From assembly GCA_964510065.1 (NCBI GenBank), contig CAZEAC010000002.1, forward strand, positions 1 through 64,000: DNA of 64,000 nt. The letters are read 5' to 3'. The DNA comes from CAZEAC01 sp964510065. Its GTDB lineage: Bacteria > Bdellovibrionota_C > UBA2361 > CAIXSY01. The notes beneath the pieces are model-generated. The model saw only the letters and a list, made by a program, of their open reading frames with translations, searched no databases and was not told the origin of the DNA. Positions 25,890-35,484 of the stretch are shown here, one piece after another. Position numbers and translations under genes: made by a program. Position 1 is the stretch's first letter. The number at the start of each line of letters is the position of its first letter.

Positions 25890-27797
25890 ATGAGCACAAA
25901 TACTAAACTATTCCTTCTGGCGATTTTCAGCATTTTCGTTTCGAAGCTTTCCGCGCAGCCTCTCGATACCTACTCCTACGATATCGGTAGCCCGTCGGTC
26001 GTTGACTACTATATTGACCCGGCAAACGGATCTGATGACGCGAATGGCACTTCTACCGCCACACCTTGGCGCACAGTGCAACACGCATGGGCTCAGATTC
26101 CAAGTTCGACGACGCTTACGCAAGGATACCGCTTCAATTTATTAAATGGGAATTACGGAAACGATGAACTTCCAAATTACTGGGAGCTCAAAACCGGAAC
26201 TGCAAACCATCCAATCATATTACGTGCGGCGTCGGGTCAGACGGCGGTAAAGTTTACCCGTGATATTAACATGGCCAACGTCTCTTACTTTTATCTGATC
26301 GGAGTAGAGATAACACCCGCGGGTGGTGGCGATGCGTTCCACTGCGAGCTTTGCAATCATCTGCTCATACGCGGCTGCTTACTGAATGGTGGCTCTAAAA
26401 CCACAGGCGCTCACGAAACTGTAAAGATTAACCAATCACAGTACGTATATCTTGAAAATAACAATATTCTCTACGCTGACGATAACAATATCGACTTTGT
26501 CGGTGTACAGTATGGTCACATAATCGGCAATAAAGTTCACGAAGCCGCCGACTGGTGTGCGTATGTAAAAGGCGGCTCGGCCTATATCCGGGTCGAGTCG
26601 AACGAGTTCTACAATTGTGGCACCGGCGGGTTCACCGCAGGCCAAGGCAGCGGCTTCCAGTTTATGACTTCGCCCTGGCTACACTACGAGGCGTACGACA
26701 TTAAGGTAATTAACAATCTGATTCATGATACCGATGGCGCGGCGCTAGGTGTTAATGGCGGCTACAATATTTTGGTCGCACACAATACCGCATACAAAGT
26801 TGGTACCCGCGATCACTTAATCGAAGTCGTATTTGGAGAGCGAACGTGCGACGGTCAAACTAATGGTCAGGCAGATAGCGGATGTGCCGCATACAACACC
26901 GCCGGAGGCTGGGGCCCCTCGGCAGTGCGCACCGACCCCGAACCGGTCGGCAATCGCAATGTGTCATTTCTCAACAATATCATCTACAACCCGGCAGGAA
27001 CGACCGCGCCGCAGCATTTTGCAATTTATGGCCCACGCACCCCTTCCGGTGACGTGAATATGAGCCTTCCGCAGTACAGCGATACCAACTTGGTCATCAA
27101 AGGCAATATCATCTGGAACGGCAACTCGAGCACAAGCTTCGGCATTGAAGACACAAGCCAGGGCTGCCAAAGTTCAAATGCCAGCTGTAATTTGGCGCAG
27201 CTACAGAGCCAAAATACCGTCAACAGCAGTGAACCACAGCTTCAAAATCCCGCTGCAAACGACTTTAGGCCTCAGAGCGGCAGCGCACTTTTGAGCGCGA
27301 CGGTCGCTGCACTTACAAGTTTTAGTGGTGGTGATCGTCCAACGCCGCCGACGGTTCCAGAAGGGGTGCTAGGAAATAGCTTCACTCGTGATTTTTCCGG
27401 CGCGACCTCTGCCGGCACGCGAATTGTCGGCGCGTACGGCTCGCCTGATTCCACATTGACTCCACCCGCGATTGACGGAGCGGAGATTCCAAGTAGCCCT
27501 GCCGGGAGCGCACCGACACTGTCCGCACTCAAAGTCACTGCAAAGCGTGCGGGGAAAAAGACGACACTCAGCATCTCGGTACGGGTCACAAGCGATCTTA
27601 GCGTCGATTCTGTTGTCGCCGAAATTACACAGGGACGCACCAGTTTGGGCTCGGCGACGTTGCAATTAAAATCAGGCACGCTCTATACGGGCAAGGCAAA
27701 AGTAAAGGCGAAGTCGGGTAAAAAAGTCGCGACAAATATTACCGCGACAAACAGCGCGGGTTCGGCTTCTAAGAAAAAGAGCGTCACCGCTCCGTAA
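25890..27797 (+). CDS. Secreted right-handed parallel beta-helix protein
   Basis: This 635-residue protein has a signal peptide (KLFLLAIFSIFVSKLSAQ). Next comes YYIDPANGSDDANGTSTATPWRT, the typical opening of pectate-lyase-like proteins (DUF1565-style: calcium-loop and PW motif). Residues about 120-330 carry parallel beta-helix coils (for example YVYLENNNIL, YGHIIGNKV, YIRVESNEF, DIKVINNLI). The C-terminal 90 residues are Ser/Lys-rich strands resembling an Ig-like adhesion or sorting domain. It probably binds or cuts an acidic polysaccharide at the surface; no catalytic residues are certain. Confidence 0.82.
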   Translation: MSTNTKLFLLAIFSIFVSKLSAQPLDTYSYDIGSPSVVDYYIDPANGSDDANGTSTATPWRTVQHAWAQIPSSTTLTQGYRFNLLNGNYGNDELPNYWELKTGTANHPIILRAASGQTAVKFTRDINMANVSYFYLIGVEITPAGGGDAFHCELCNHLLIRGCLLNGGSKTTGAHETVKINQSQYVYLENNNILYADDNNIDFVGVQYGHIIGNKVHEAADWCAYVKGGSAYIRVESNEFYNCGTGGFTAGQGSGFQFMTSPWLHYEAYDIKVINNLIHDTDGAALGVNGGYNILVAHNTAYKVGTRDHLIEVVFGERTCDGQTNGQADSGCAAYNTAGGWGPSAVRTDPEPVGNRNVSFLNNIIYNPAGTTAPQHFAIYGPRTPSGDVNMSLPQYSDTNLVIKGNIIWNGNSSTSFGIEDTSQGCQSSNASCNLAQLQSQNTVNSSEPQLQNPAANDFRPQSGSALLSATVAALTSFSGGDRPTPPTVPEGVLGNSFTRDFSGATSAGTRIVGAYGSPDSTLTPPAIDGAEIPSSPAGSAPTLSALKVTAKRAGKKTTLSISVRVTSDLSVDSVVAEITQGRTSLGSATLQLKSGTLYTGKAKVKAKSGKKVATNITATNSAGSASKKKSVTAP

Positions 27798-27869
27798 GCT
27801 CACGATTGCCGAAGTAGCTAGTACTTTGCTAACGAAAAAGCTAATTGTTCCTCTCGGTTCTAACTCGGC

Positions 27870-27909
27870 GCCTCTGTGGTTTATTTTACTTTCAAAGAAC
27901 CACAGAGGC
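27870..27909. repeat. CCACAGAG-type palindrome, copy B
   Basis: GCCTCTGTGGTT and AACCACAGAGGC form a perfect 12-bp stem around a 16-nt loop, and looser similarity continues outward. It lies 73 bp after the beta-helix gene stop and could act as its terminator. Confidence 0.65.
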
Positions 27910-28046
27910 ACGAAGAGCACAGAGATGAGAAGCGTCGGAAAACTTCGTTAACAGTGTACTAGCAGCAGAATACTTTTGATTCTCTTTCCATTCTGCTACA
28001 ATATCGCGGTTATCACGAGTAGTTCTATTTTCATCCTGAAGTTCCA

Positions 28047-28949
28047 ATGTTCCAGCAAACTTTCTCCAAAAGACCAACTGCATTCCGAAACGGCGAGCTT
28101 ATCTCACACAATCGGAGCGATGAAGTATCTGTCAGTGATGCAAAGCAGCGAAGTGCCGCTCTCAGACTCGCGCAGACTGTTCAGCAAATCGAAGACCTTT
28201 ACTCAAAGCTTGAACGCAACAAGCCGATACCGCCCTTGCATCCAGTTGCATTTCTTCTCACTCGAGAGAATCTCGGAATGCGTGCCATACTCGACGCCTA
28301 CACCGATCGTGTGACACGGGAATCCGTGAAGGTAGGCGAAGTCGTCGTCCGCCTTGGCGCTGGCACAAAAGCACTCAAGAATCCTACCGAAAGCGAGCAG
28401 CAGCTTCTTGAACGCGCATGTACTGTTCAGTTCACTCAGGAACGCCTTGCCAAGACCCCAGCGACGATAGCGCGCGCTATAAAAGGCGCCGCGCAATGGG
28501 CCAAAGAGCCCGCGAAGCAGGGCACAGACTTGCCGATCCACTCTCGAGTAGTAATAAAAGCACTGCTCACGGTACTTGGCTATAAGAAGCTTCTTCTTAG
28601 TGAGATTCCCTTCCGCAGCGCGGAGCTACTCTCGGTATTTGATTGCGCGGTAGCGCACCAAGAGGTGTGTAATTTTATCAAGCTCTCGTTGGCGCTTGGC
28701 GCGATTACTGTGAGTGGACCCGCGGCCAAGGCGCACCCTCACTTTGTCGATACAGTACAAAAACTTCATTACCGGCTCACGCAGTGTCAACCGACAAGCC
28801 AAAACCATGCCACGCTTCAGATCCTCTCTCCGGGAATTTCGGGAAACTCATCTATGATAATTAGAAAAGAGCTCTCTTTAAAAGCAGCCGCGATTGCCGT
28901 AGAACAGCTTTGCCACCTTGTCGACCGAGCGAAGCGTTCGTCTCGTTAA
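28047..28949 (+). CDS. Unknown soluble helical protein
   Basis: This 300-residue protein has no signal peptide or membrane segment. It is mainly helical, with a basic N-terminus, LRLAQTVQQIEDLYSKLERN near 50-70, and a second helical block around 170-230 with a Cys-containing stretch. I recognise no domain. The ribosome site is weak. Its stop codon overlaps the stop of the convergent GT39-like gene (TTAA shared). The function is unknown; it may belong with other unassigned helical proteins of this genome. Confidence 0.6.
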   Translation: MFQQTFSKRPTAFRNGELISHNRSDEVSVSDAKQRSAALRLAQTVQQIEDLYSKLERNKPIPPLHPVAFLLTRENLGMRAILDAYTDRVTRESVKVGEVVVRLGAGTKALKNPTESEQQLLERACTVQFTQERLAKTPATIARAIKGAAQWAKEPAKQGTDLPIHSRVVIKALLTVLGYKKLLLSEIPFRSAELLSVFDCAVAHQEVCNFIKLSLALGAITVSGPAAKAHPHFVDTVQKLHYRLTQCQPTSQNHATLQILSPGISGNSSMIIRKELSLKAAAIAVEQLCHLVDRAKRSSR

Positions 28950-30907
28950 TCAGAGCTCGAACTAAATCGAAGCTCTGCTATTGACCAGTCAAAAATTGGA
29001 TCGCTTCCACGTTGCATTAAAATCAGCTTTTTCATCTCACGCGGCGGGAAGCGAAGCGCGAGATTTCTTGAATTTTGGAGGTAGCGAATATCTTCTATCT
29101 CGCTTTCGGAGAAAAGCACGTGGCGTGCGCCATCAACCCCCTCCCACTCAACGCGAAGCCTTCGCGGAAAATCTTGGGGCCAGTCTCCAAGCTCGTAGTC
29201 AATTCCCGAAATTGACCTAGGCATAGAAAGAGTGAAAACAAGCTCCATGCCAGGCGCCTGTGGCGCGGCGCTACCCCAGCGGCTATGCGTGTCACCATCA
29301 AGGATATTGGCCCATTCACCATTTCCTCTGAACCCTGAAACAGCAATCGACGATCCTGCTAGCGGGGAACTTAGTTTCGGAAGATCCTCGACATCATAAA
29401 TCACCCGGTACCCAGAGAGCTCCTTCTCTTTAAAAGTACGCCCTTGCACGGTAAGTGCATGCGCAACTCGTTGCGCTTGTCCGGCGGTAAGCACAAACGG
29501 CTTTTTCGAATCGGCAATCTCTCCTGCCCGTTTCTCATAGCTTGGAATCCGAACCTGATCGGGATCTTGAAAAATCGAAAATTGAACCCTTTCACGAGTC
29601 TCAAATGCAAGCCGGTAGCCGATCCAATAATTTGTTCGAACCATGGTAACTCCCTGCCCGGTTAGCCAATGAATAAGCTGCTCATGACTCTTTGAAACTC
29701 GCTCTCTCTGATACACAAACGGTTCTCCGGGAATTGCACGGCCAAAAAGGTAGTTCGAAGCAAGATTGAGAAGTAACAACACTCCAAGTAACGTCGCGGC
29801 CACAGTTCGTTTGGATTCCCAGATGTGATCGATAACAAATGCTGCAAGCACAAAAAGTGAGGGATATATCGGCAAAAGATAGCGCGGCGCGGTAACAAGG
29901 AACCCGAAGCTACTCCAGCAAAAAGCGCCAATAGCCACAGGAATTATCAGAAAAAAAAGTTCAAGCGGCTTCTGCCCATCCAACTTACAAAACACAAGTT
30001 CGCCGATTTCTTTGCGGCGAAGGATAAAAAATGCGCACAAAAAAATCGAATAGAGAAAATAGCCGATCAATTTCGCGCCTGGAAAATGTTCGCCCTCCGA
30101 CCAGGCCTGCTCGGTTCCAAAAATTACCGGCAGCGAATGCGCTAATACTCCTGACAAGTGGATTAACGCCTCATCCACTTTTACCGGAGCAAACATCTGA
30201 CGAGCCGGAAAATTTCTCGATATCTGATAGTAGCTGTAAGGCAAACTTCCCAGTAGAAATGCGATACCTCCTACAAGCGCGGTTACCAGGGCGCTCCTTA
30301 CGACGGGCCGAAAATGCCAAATGGATTGCCCCACAACAGCAAATGCCGCGACGCAGATGAAATAAAGTATCTGATTATTGACCCACCATCCAACCCCGAG
30401 CAAAAAGCCAAGGCCAAAGAGTGTGCAGTACCTCGGACTTCTAAGCCAAGTCATCAGGAGCAGCATTGACAGTACGCCAATAAAGACAATCTCGATAAAG
30501 CCTCCGCGTGCCATCGAACTCCATACCAGCAGCGGAGCCGGAGGAAGGGCCATACAAAGTAGCGCAAAAAGCGCCGCGCGCGATCCAAGCAGCATTCGCG
30601 CGATGCCATGCACAAGCAGAAGCACAAGCATCGAGAAAAAGAGCGGCACTATTTTGAGTGCAACCGAAGAAATGCCGCAGAGCGCAAAAACTCCGGCAAC
30701 GACTATCGGCTCGAGACTCCCCATGTAGTGCTGACCATAATAAAACGTGGGAATGGGTGCGCCTTCCAGAATATGCTTCGCCATGAGGCCAACAATCGCC
30801 TCATCGGAATCAATCACAAAGTTATTGGCGATAAGCAGATCGAGTCGAGCGATGAACCCTACAGTCACAAGAAGTGCAATCGAAAACAGCTCGTAACGCC
30901 TGCTCAT
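28946..30907 (-). CDS. GT39-like membrane glycosyltransferase with discoidin-like tail
   Basis: From the ATG at 30907 (overlapping the upstream stop as ATGA) the product has 653 residues. A dozen hydrophobic helices follow an early loop with Asp33-Ser-Asp35-Glu36, the acidic motif of GT-C enzymes that use polyprenyl-phosphate sugars. The C-terminal 140 residues (GSSIAVSGFRGNG, then ILDGDTHSRWGS) look like an F5/8 type C carbohydrate-binding fold, facing the periplasm. It is the last gene of the polysaccharide operon. The donor and acceptor are unknown; a sugar transfer to lipid-linked glycan is inferred. Confidence 0.8.
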   Translation of the reverse strand: MSRRYELFSIALLVTVGFIARLDLLIANNFVIDSDEAIVGLMAKHILEGAPIPTFYYGQHYMGSLEPIVVAGVFALCGISSVALKIVPLFFSMLVLLLVHGIARMLLGSRAALFALLCMALPPAPLLVWSSMARGGFIEIVFIGVLSMLLLMTWLRSPRYCTLFGLGFLLGVGWWVNNQILYFICVAAFAVVGQSIWHFRPVVRSALVTALVGGIAFLLGSLPYSYYQISRNFPARQMFAPVKVDEALIHLSGVLAHSLPVIFGTEQAWSEGEHFPGAKLIGYFLYSIFLCAFFILRRKEIGELVFCKLDGQKPLELFFLIIPVAIGAFCWSSFGFLVTAPRYLLPIYPSLFVLAAFVIDHIWESKRTVAATLLGVLLLLNLASNYLFGRAIPGEPFVYQRERVSKSHEQLIHWLTGQGVTMVRTNYWIGYRLAFETRERVQFSIFQDPDQVRIPSYEKRAGEIADSKKPFVLTAGQAQRVAHALTVQGRTFKEKELSGYRVIYDVEDLPKLSSPLAGSSIAVSGFRGNGEWANILDGDTHSRWGSAAPQAPGMELVFTLSMPRSISGIDYELGDWPQDFPRRLRVEWEGVDGARHVLFSESEIEDIRYLQNSRNLALRFPPREMKKLILMQRGSDPIFDWSIAELRFSSSSD

Positions 30908-32088
30908 GCCGCATGCCCAAGGCAAAAACGCTGATAGGCTTTCACCGTCGCTTCCCCGGCCCTCTCCCAACTAAATTTCTGCGCCTGAACTATACCACGC
31001 GCGCGCAGTTCTGCTGCTCTTGCACTATTCGAAAGAACCCGATCGAGCGCTTCGACGCACCCTCTCAAGTCACGCGGATCCACAAGCTCGGCGGCTTCGC
31101 CCGCTACCTCGGGGATAGAGGAGGTATTGGAACACACCACCGGAATCCCCGCAGCGAGCGCCTCAAGCACGGTAAGTCCAAAGCCTTCATAAAGCGAAGG
31201 GAAGAAAAAGACATCACTAAAAGCGTAAAGCTCGAGAAGATTCTCGTCGGGCACTGCGTGCAAAAGCCGTACATGTGCGTCGCTCCCTGATGCCTTTATC
31301 GCCGCCTGCAACGCTGGATACTGATCGTCGCCTTCAAGTCTTCCGGCGATTATAAGAACTGGCGCAGGCCTCCCCTTCTCACGGCGTTTTTCGATCAGTG
31401 CTGCATGCGCATTTACCAACATCGGCCAATTCTTGCGCGGATCAATTCCGCCGACGTAAAGAATTGTCTCCTGCCCGTCAACAACTCCCAGCGACACGCG
31501 AAGCTTCGCCAGATTTTTTCCACGCTCTTGACCGGCGTCGAAAAATTTCCGATCGACGCCAAGCGGTGTAATCGCTATCTTCTCGGCAGGCACCTTCAAA
31601 ATCCTTTCAACGTCACGCGCGGTATTTTCACTTATGGCGATAATTCCTGAAGCATGTCGAATAGCACGCGACTCAAGAAACCTGCCAAATCGATAACGCC
31701 ACCGCGATCGCCCGGCTTTATAAAGGTCGGCACAGACAATTGGAATGAGGTCAAGGACCGTAATCACCGAGGGCACATTGCCCCACGAAGGCGAATCCAT
31801 ATGCGCAGGAAAATGGACAATATCAAAACCGCGCGCAATATTTCTCAGCGCCAAGGGATACACCACCTGCTGCCGCGCAGTCTGCTTTCCAAAAGGTAGT
31901 CCATGAATAGCCCGCTCAACAATGTGACTTCCATGCACCATGGTGTGATCAAAACTCGAAAGCTCGAACGGCAGATCTTTCTGGCTCTGAAAGTAGTGCC
32001 AAAGCTCGCGTACATAGCGCCCAATCCCGCGTTGCGCGTGTGCTTTAAATCCGGAATCAAGCGCGCTCGTATCAAAGATAATCTTCAT
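30904..32088 (-). CDS. GT4-family glycosyltransferase
   Basis: This 394-residue cytoplasmic GT-B enzyme adds a sugar from a nucleotide donor. The N-terminal half opens with IIFDTSAL and carries RGIGRYVREL, typical of mannosyl/rhamnosyl transferases of O-antigen clusters. The C-terminal half has VGGIDPRKNW and the retaining-GT motif EGFGLTVLE near 300-308, followed by GIPVVCSNTSSIPEV. Its stop overlaps the start of the GT39-like gene by ATGA, showing translational coupling. The linkage and sugar are unknown. Confidence 0.9.
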   Translation of the reverse strand: MKIIFDTSALDSGFKAHAQRGIGRYVRELWHYFQSQKDLPFELSSFDHTMVHGSHIVERAIHGLPFGKQTARQQVVYPLALRNIARGFDIVHFPAHMDSPSWGNVPSVITVLDLIPIVCADLYKAGRSRWRYRFGRFLESRAIRHASGIIAISENTARDVERILKVPAEKIAITPLGVDRKFFDAGQERGKNLAKLRVSLGVVDGQETILYVGGIDPRKNWPMLVNAHAALIEKRREKGRPAPVLIIAGRLEGDDQYPALQAAIKASGSDAHVRLLHAVPDENLLELYAFSDVFFFPSLYEGFGLTVLEALAAGIPVVCSNTSSIPEVAGEAAELVDPRDLRGCVEALDRVLSNSARAAELRARGIVQAQKFSWERAGEATVKAYQRFCLGHAA

Positions 32089-32153
32089 AAAAACTGTCTA
32101 CATACGCTCCGCGTCATTACGCAGTATTAGTAAGCACTGCTCATTGAGCAGCG

Positions 32154-33296
32154 CTATTCGCCCTGCGCTGCCGAGCGCACCACCGGGCACAATCCGGGCT
32201 CCTGGGGCATAGCGGCCGCACGCTGCACATGCGGGCTGCCAAAAATTGAAGCGACATTCATCGAGAATTTCTCGAGCGAAAGGTCCTTGACCCGCTCATA
32301 ACCAGCCTTTATCAACTTCTCTCGAAGCTCCGTGTCTCTTCGTATTTCGAGAATTAGCTCAGCGATCTCGGCATGACGCTTCTCGCGGAAAAGAATCCCG
32401 CCACTTCCAACCGTCTGTGGAAGCGCGCTTGACGCGAAGGCCAACACCGGCAACCCAAAGCGCATCGCCTCGACCACCGGAAGGCAGAAGCCCTCATGCT
32501 CGCTCATGCATACATACGCCGTCGAATTTTCATAAAGCGCCCTTATCTCTGAATCCGCCATACACCCGGGGAATTCCACGGCATCTTCAATTCCCAGCTC
32601 GCGGGCAAGCCTTTTCAACGAAAAAGCATAGAGCTCAGTGTCAATGTCAATTCCCGGAAGCCAGAGCCGGCTCTTTCTTTCCCCATGGCAGTGCAGAAAA
32701 TAAAATGTTTTGAGAAGATCTTCGAGACATTTATTTGGGGCGATACGGCCAACATGTAATACATGCAATTCGCCCGAACCCTTAAGTAGCGCTGAAATTC
32801 CGGGATTTGCGGGTTCGGTCCACCTCTCAGGATCCACCGCAAGCTCGAGCACTCGTGCGTGAAACCCGAATTCAGAAAGCTCCTCAGCATTGAATTGAGA
32901 ATCGGCAATCAATTTCTGTGAAATACGGCATAACTCAGGAAGTTCAGCACGTCCCTGCTCAATATCGCGGGCGACTCCGGGGTTAATCCCCACAAACCAA
33001 CTTGCGGGAGTGAGGTTGTGGAAAATCAGACACTTTTCGGCTTGGGCGAGTCTTCGATAAAGCGCATTGAGCGGCGACCCCAAAGAATAATGCAGCAGTA
33101 CCTGGCCATCGAAGCTCTCCGGAAATTCTTTATACAGCTTCGCTTTACCTTTATAGCGGGGATGCACATTAATTGCGTAGATCTCGCTTTCAAACCCCAG
33201 CGCCGATAAGCAACGCTGCAACGCTAACACCTCACTTGAAATGGCATCGCCGTAGCTTAATGTATGCACCAGTTGATGCACTGCCTTCCCGATCAT
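32154..33296 (-). CDS. GT4-family glycosyltransferase
   Basis: From the ATG at 33296 the product has 380 residues. It has the GT-B arrangement: an N-terminal acceptor half with VHTLSYGDAISSEV, and a donor half with VLHVGRIAPNKCLEDLL, then EHEGFCLPVVEAM, the E-x7-E motif in the form EGFCLPVVE. The start codon overlaps the wzm stop as ATGA. It sits between the exporter genes and the other GT4 gene, so it probably helps build the exported glycan. The open frame extends 26 codons upstream into wzm; those codons are rejected because of the coupling. Confidence 0.9.
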   Translation of the reverse strand: MIGKAVHQLVHTLSYGDAISSEVLALQRCLSALGFESEIYAINVHPRYKGKAKLYKEFPESFDGQVLLHYSLGSPLNALYRRLAQAEKCLIFHNLTPASWFVGINPGVARDIEQGRAELPELCRISQKLIADSQFNAEELSEFGFHARVLELAVDPERWTEPANPGISALLKGSGELHVLHVGRIAPNKCLEDLLKTFYFLHCHGERKSRLWLPGIDIDTELYAFSLKRLARELGIEDAVEFPGCMADSEIRALYENSTAYVCMSEHEGFCLPVVEAMRFGLPVLAFASSALPQTVGSGGILFREKRHAEIAELILEIRRDTELREKLIKAGYERVKDLSLEKFSMNVASIFGSPHVQRAAAMPQEPGLCPVVRSAAQGE

Positions 33297-34078
33297 AGCG
33301 CCTCCGCGAACCCCTCTCGAAATCGTTCGAATACAAGATTGCCGACAAGCAGCATCAGTACCGTCCATGCGCACAGATAGATCATAAACATCGCCGACGG
33401 CACGACTCCCTCAAAAAGGATATTGTGATACGCCTGAACAAACAGCGCAAAAGGGTTTAGGTCGAGCGTAAAACGAAATTTTTCAGGCACCGACGCCGCT
33501 GGATATACTATCGGACAGAGAAAGAACAGGAAGCTAAGAATATTCGCAAGCAGGTGCTGCACATCGCGGTAGCGCACGTTGAGCGCACTTAGCCCAAGCA
33601 CCGCGCCGGTAAGGAAAAGAAACTGTAGCGTAACAACCGCCGGCAGGAGCAGTACGGTGGGAGAAATGGCCACGCCTTCATACCACATAAAGAGTAAGAG
33701 TAGCGGCAGAGAGAGCAGAAAATTTACAAGCCCCGTAAGCACTGCAACGATCGGAAGTATCTGAGCCGGAAATAGCGATTTCGTTATCAAATGTCCACTA
33801 TTTACAACAGACTGGGCCCCCTCGACGAGCGCCGAAGTAGCCCAAACCCAGGGCAACAGACCAGTAAAAAGAAATATTGCGTAGTGCTCCACCGCAGCAA
33901 AGCGAATATAATAATGGAACACCAGAAAATAGATCAGCATCAAGGCAAGCGGATTCAGCACCGACCAGAGAAATCCAAGCGCAGACCCGCGATAGCGCAC
34001 CGCAAGATGACGCACCACTAATGCCGAAAGCAGCGCTCGGTATTTCACCAGGTCTTTGGAATTTGCAAGGATACTCAC
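33293..34078 (-). CDS. wzm: ABC-2 polysaccharide exporter permease
   Basis: This 261-residue membrane subunit of an O-antigen/teichoic-type ABC exporter has six hydrophobic helices and the family segments LVVRHLAVRYRGSALGFLWSVLNP near the start and NVRYRDVQHLLANIL in the middle. It pairs with the ATPase encoded just upstream and moves undecaprenyl-linked glycan to the periplasm. It starts with GTG, overlapping the wzt stop as TAGTG. The name Wzm is by analogy; the exact polymer is unknown. Confidence 0.9.
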   Translation of the reverse strand: MSILANSKDLVKYRALLSALVVRHLAVRYRGSALGFLWSVLNPLALMLIYFLVFHYYIRFAAVEHYAIFLFTGLLPWVWATSALVEGAQSVVNSGHLITKSLFPAQILPIVAVLTGLVNFLLSLPLLLLFMWYEGVAISPTVLLLPAVVTLQFLFLTGAVLGLSALNVRYRDVQHLLANILSFLFFLCPIVYPAASVPEKFRFTLDLNPFALFVQAYHNILFEGVVPSAMFMIYLCAWTVLMLLVGNLVFERFREGFAEAL

Positions 34079-35478
34079 TATTCAAAACTCCAATGATGCT
34101 CGGGAACAAAAACACCGGAATATTTTACCGGCCAGCGCACCGAGAATTTAGCGGCACTTTGATGATAATCATAGGGGTAGCCGTCCTTTCGGTGAACCGC
34201 AACATCAACTCGGTAGTTCCCCTCAACGAGTAACAGTTTTCGAACACTGTAGCGCACCGAGCCACTCGAACGCAGCGCCGGAACGGTGACATGCTCAAGC
34301 TGGGTATTGCCGCCGTGAATTAAGACACCGTCAGAGCGGGTAATGCCAATGCCAAAGACTAAATCGTCGCGTTCGTGTTGCGAAAGCTCTTGGTGCAGCC
34401 GGTAATCAATTTCAATTGCGAGCGAATCATCCGGATGAAACATGAGACGCGGCGTCCCTCCGCTCGCAACGAGCCGTACCGCACTAATCTCGATTTCTCG
34501 ACTGCCCCAACGGCGATGCGCCATAAAATCAATCTGTGCTTCGCCGTCTTCGACGGACCGCGCCTCTGCAGCTCCGTCACTTCGATGGTCGCTCGCCACC
34601 TCGCTGTCTTCTTCACGCTCTTTTTCGCTTACCGCAAGAAGCTCAAGCTCCTCGCCACGCTCCACAAACTGCCGGTAACAGTCTATTACTCGGCGCGGCT
34701 CTCCGCGCTCACGCACGACGCCGCCTTCAAGCCAGAGCACCTCATCACACCAACGCTCTACCGCATCGAGATCGTGGGTCACCAATACCAATGTCTTTTT
34801 TTCTCGACGGAGCGCTGCAATTTTTTCTTTACACTTGGTCACAAATGAAGCATCGCCGACCGCGAGCACTTCATCGACAAGCAGCACATCAGGATCGGTA
34901 TGCACCGCGAGGCTAAAACCGAGACGCATGAACATTCCCGAAGAATAGGTGCGTACGGGATCATCAATTACCTGTTCAAGCTCTGCAAAATGCACAATTT
35001 CATCGAAACGCTCACGTATCTGCTCACGCGTAAGACCGTGCATGACACCGCCGAGAAAAAGATTCTCACGCCCTGTAAAATCGGGATGAAATCCTGCGCC
35101 AAGCTCAATCAAAGCTGCCACTCGGCCATGCACCGAAATCTTGCCGTGGTCCGGCTTATAAATACCGGTTACCAATTTTAAGAACGTGGACTTTCCAGCA
35201 CCGTTTCTGCCAATGAGTCCAACCGAGCTGCCCTTGGGGATTCGAAGTGTCAGATCTTTTAATACCTCGGTGTAGCCGTTGCGAGCCTCCGCCTTGGCGG
35301 GATCTGCCTGGCGGAGCATACTCAGCAACATTGATTTCAGTGTTGTATAACCGGAACGTTTCGAACGGCGAAACTGCTTCGAGAGATTCTGTATATCAAT
35401 GGCATAGCTCGGCGCCGCCTGAACACGGTGTGGAGTCTCAAACCCCTCCGGCAATCGACGAGCAAGGGAGTCAGCCAT
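34078..35478 (-). CDS. wzt: Polysaccharide ABC exporter ATPase with Wzt C-terminal domain
   Basis: This 466-residue protein powers export of a lipid-linked polysaccharide. Walker A is GRNGAGKS at 90-97, the signature YSSGMFMRL at 178-186, and Walker B LLVDEVLAVGD at 199-209. About 60 acidic, linker-like residues follow, and then a C-terminal jelly-roll (330-466) of the Wzt type, which in known systems binds the finished or capped glycan and sets chain length. That domain implies that the polymer is modified at its end before export. It lies 6 bp after hpt and overlaps wzm. Confidence 0.92.
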   Translation of the reverse strand: MADSLARRLPEGFETPHRVQAAPSYAIDIQNLSKQFRRSKRSGYTTLKSMLLSMLRQADPAKAEARNGYTEVLKDLTLRIPKGSSVGLIGRNGAGKSTFLKLVTGIYKPDHGKISVHGRVAALIELGAGFHPDFTGRENLFLGGVMHGLTREQIRERFDEIVHFAELEQVIDDPVRTYSSGMFMRLGFSLAVHTDPDVLLVDEVLAVGDASFVTKCKEKIAALRREKKTLVLVTHDLDAVERWCDEVLWLEGGVVRERGEPRRVIDCYRQFVERGEELELLAVSEKEREEDSEVASDHRSDGAAEARSVEDGEAQIDFMAHRRWGSREIEISAVRLVASGGTPRLMFHPDDSLAIEIDYRLHQELSQHERDDLVFGIGITRSDGVLIHGGNTQLEHVTVPALRSSGSVRYSVRKLLLVEGNYRVDVAVHRKDGYPYDYHQSAAKFSVRWPVKYSGVFVPEHHWSFE

Positions 35479-35484
35479 ACAGAC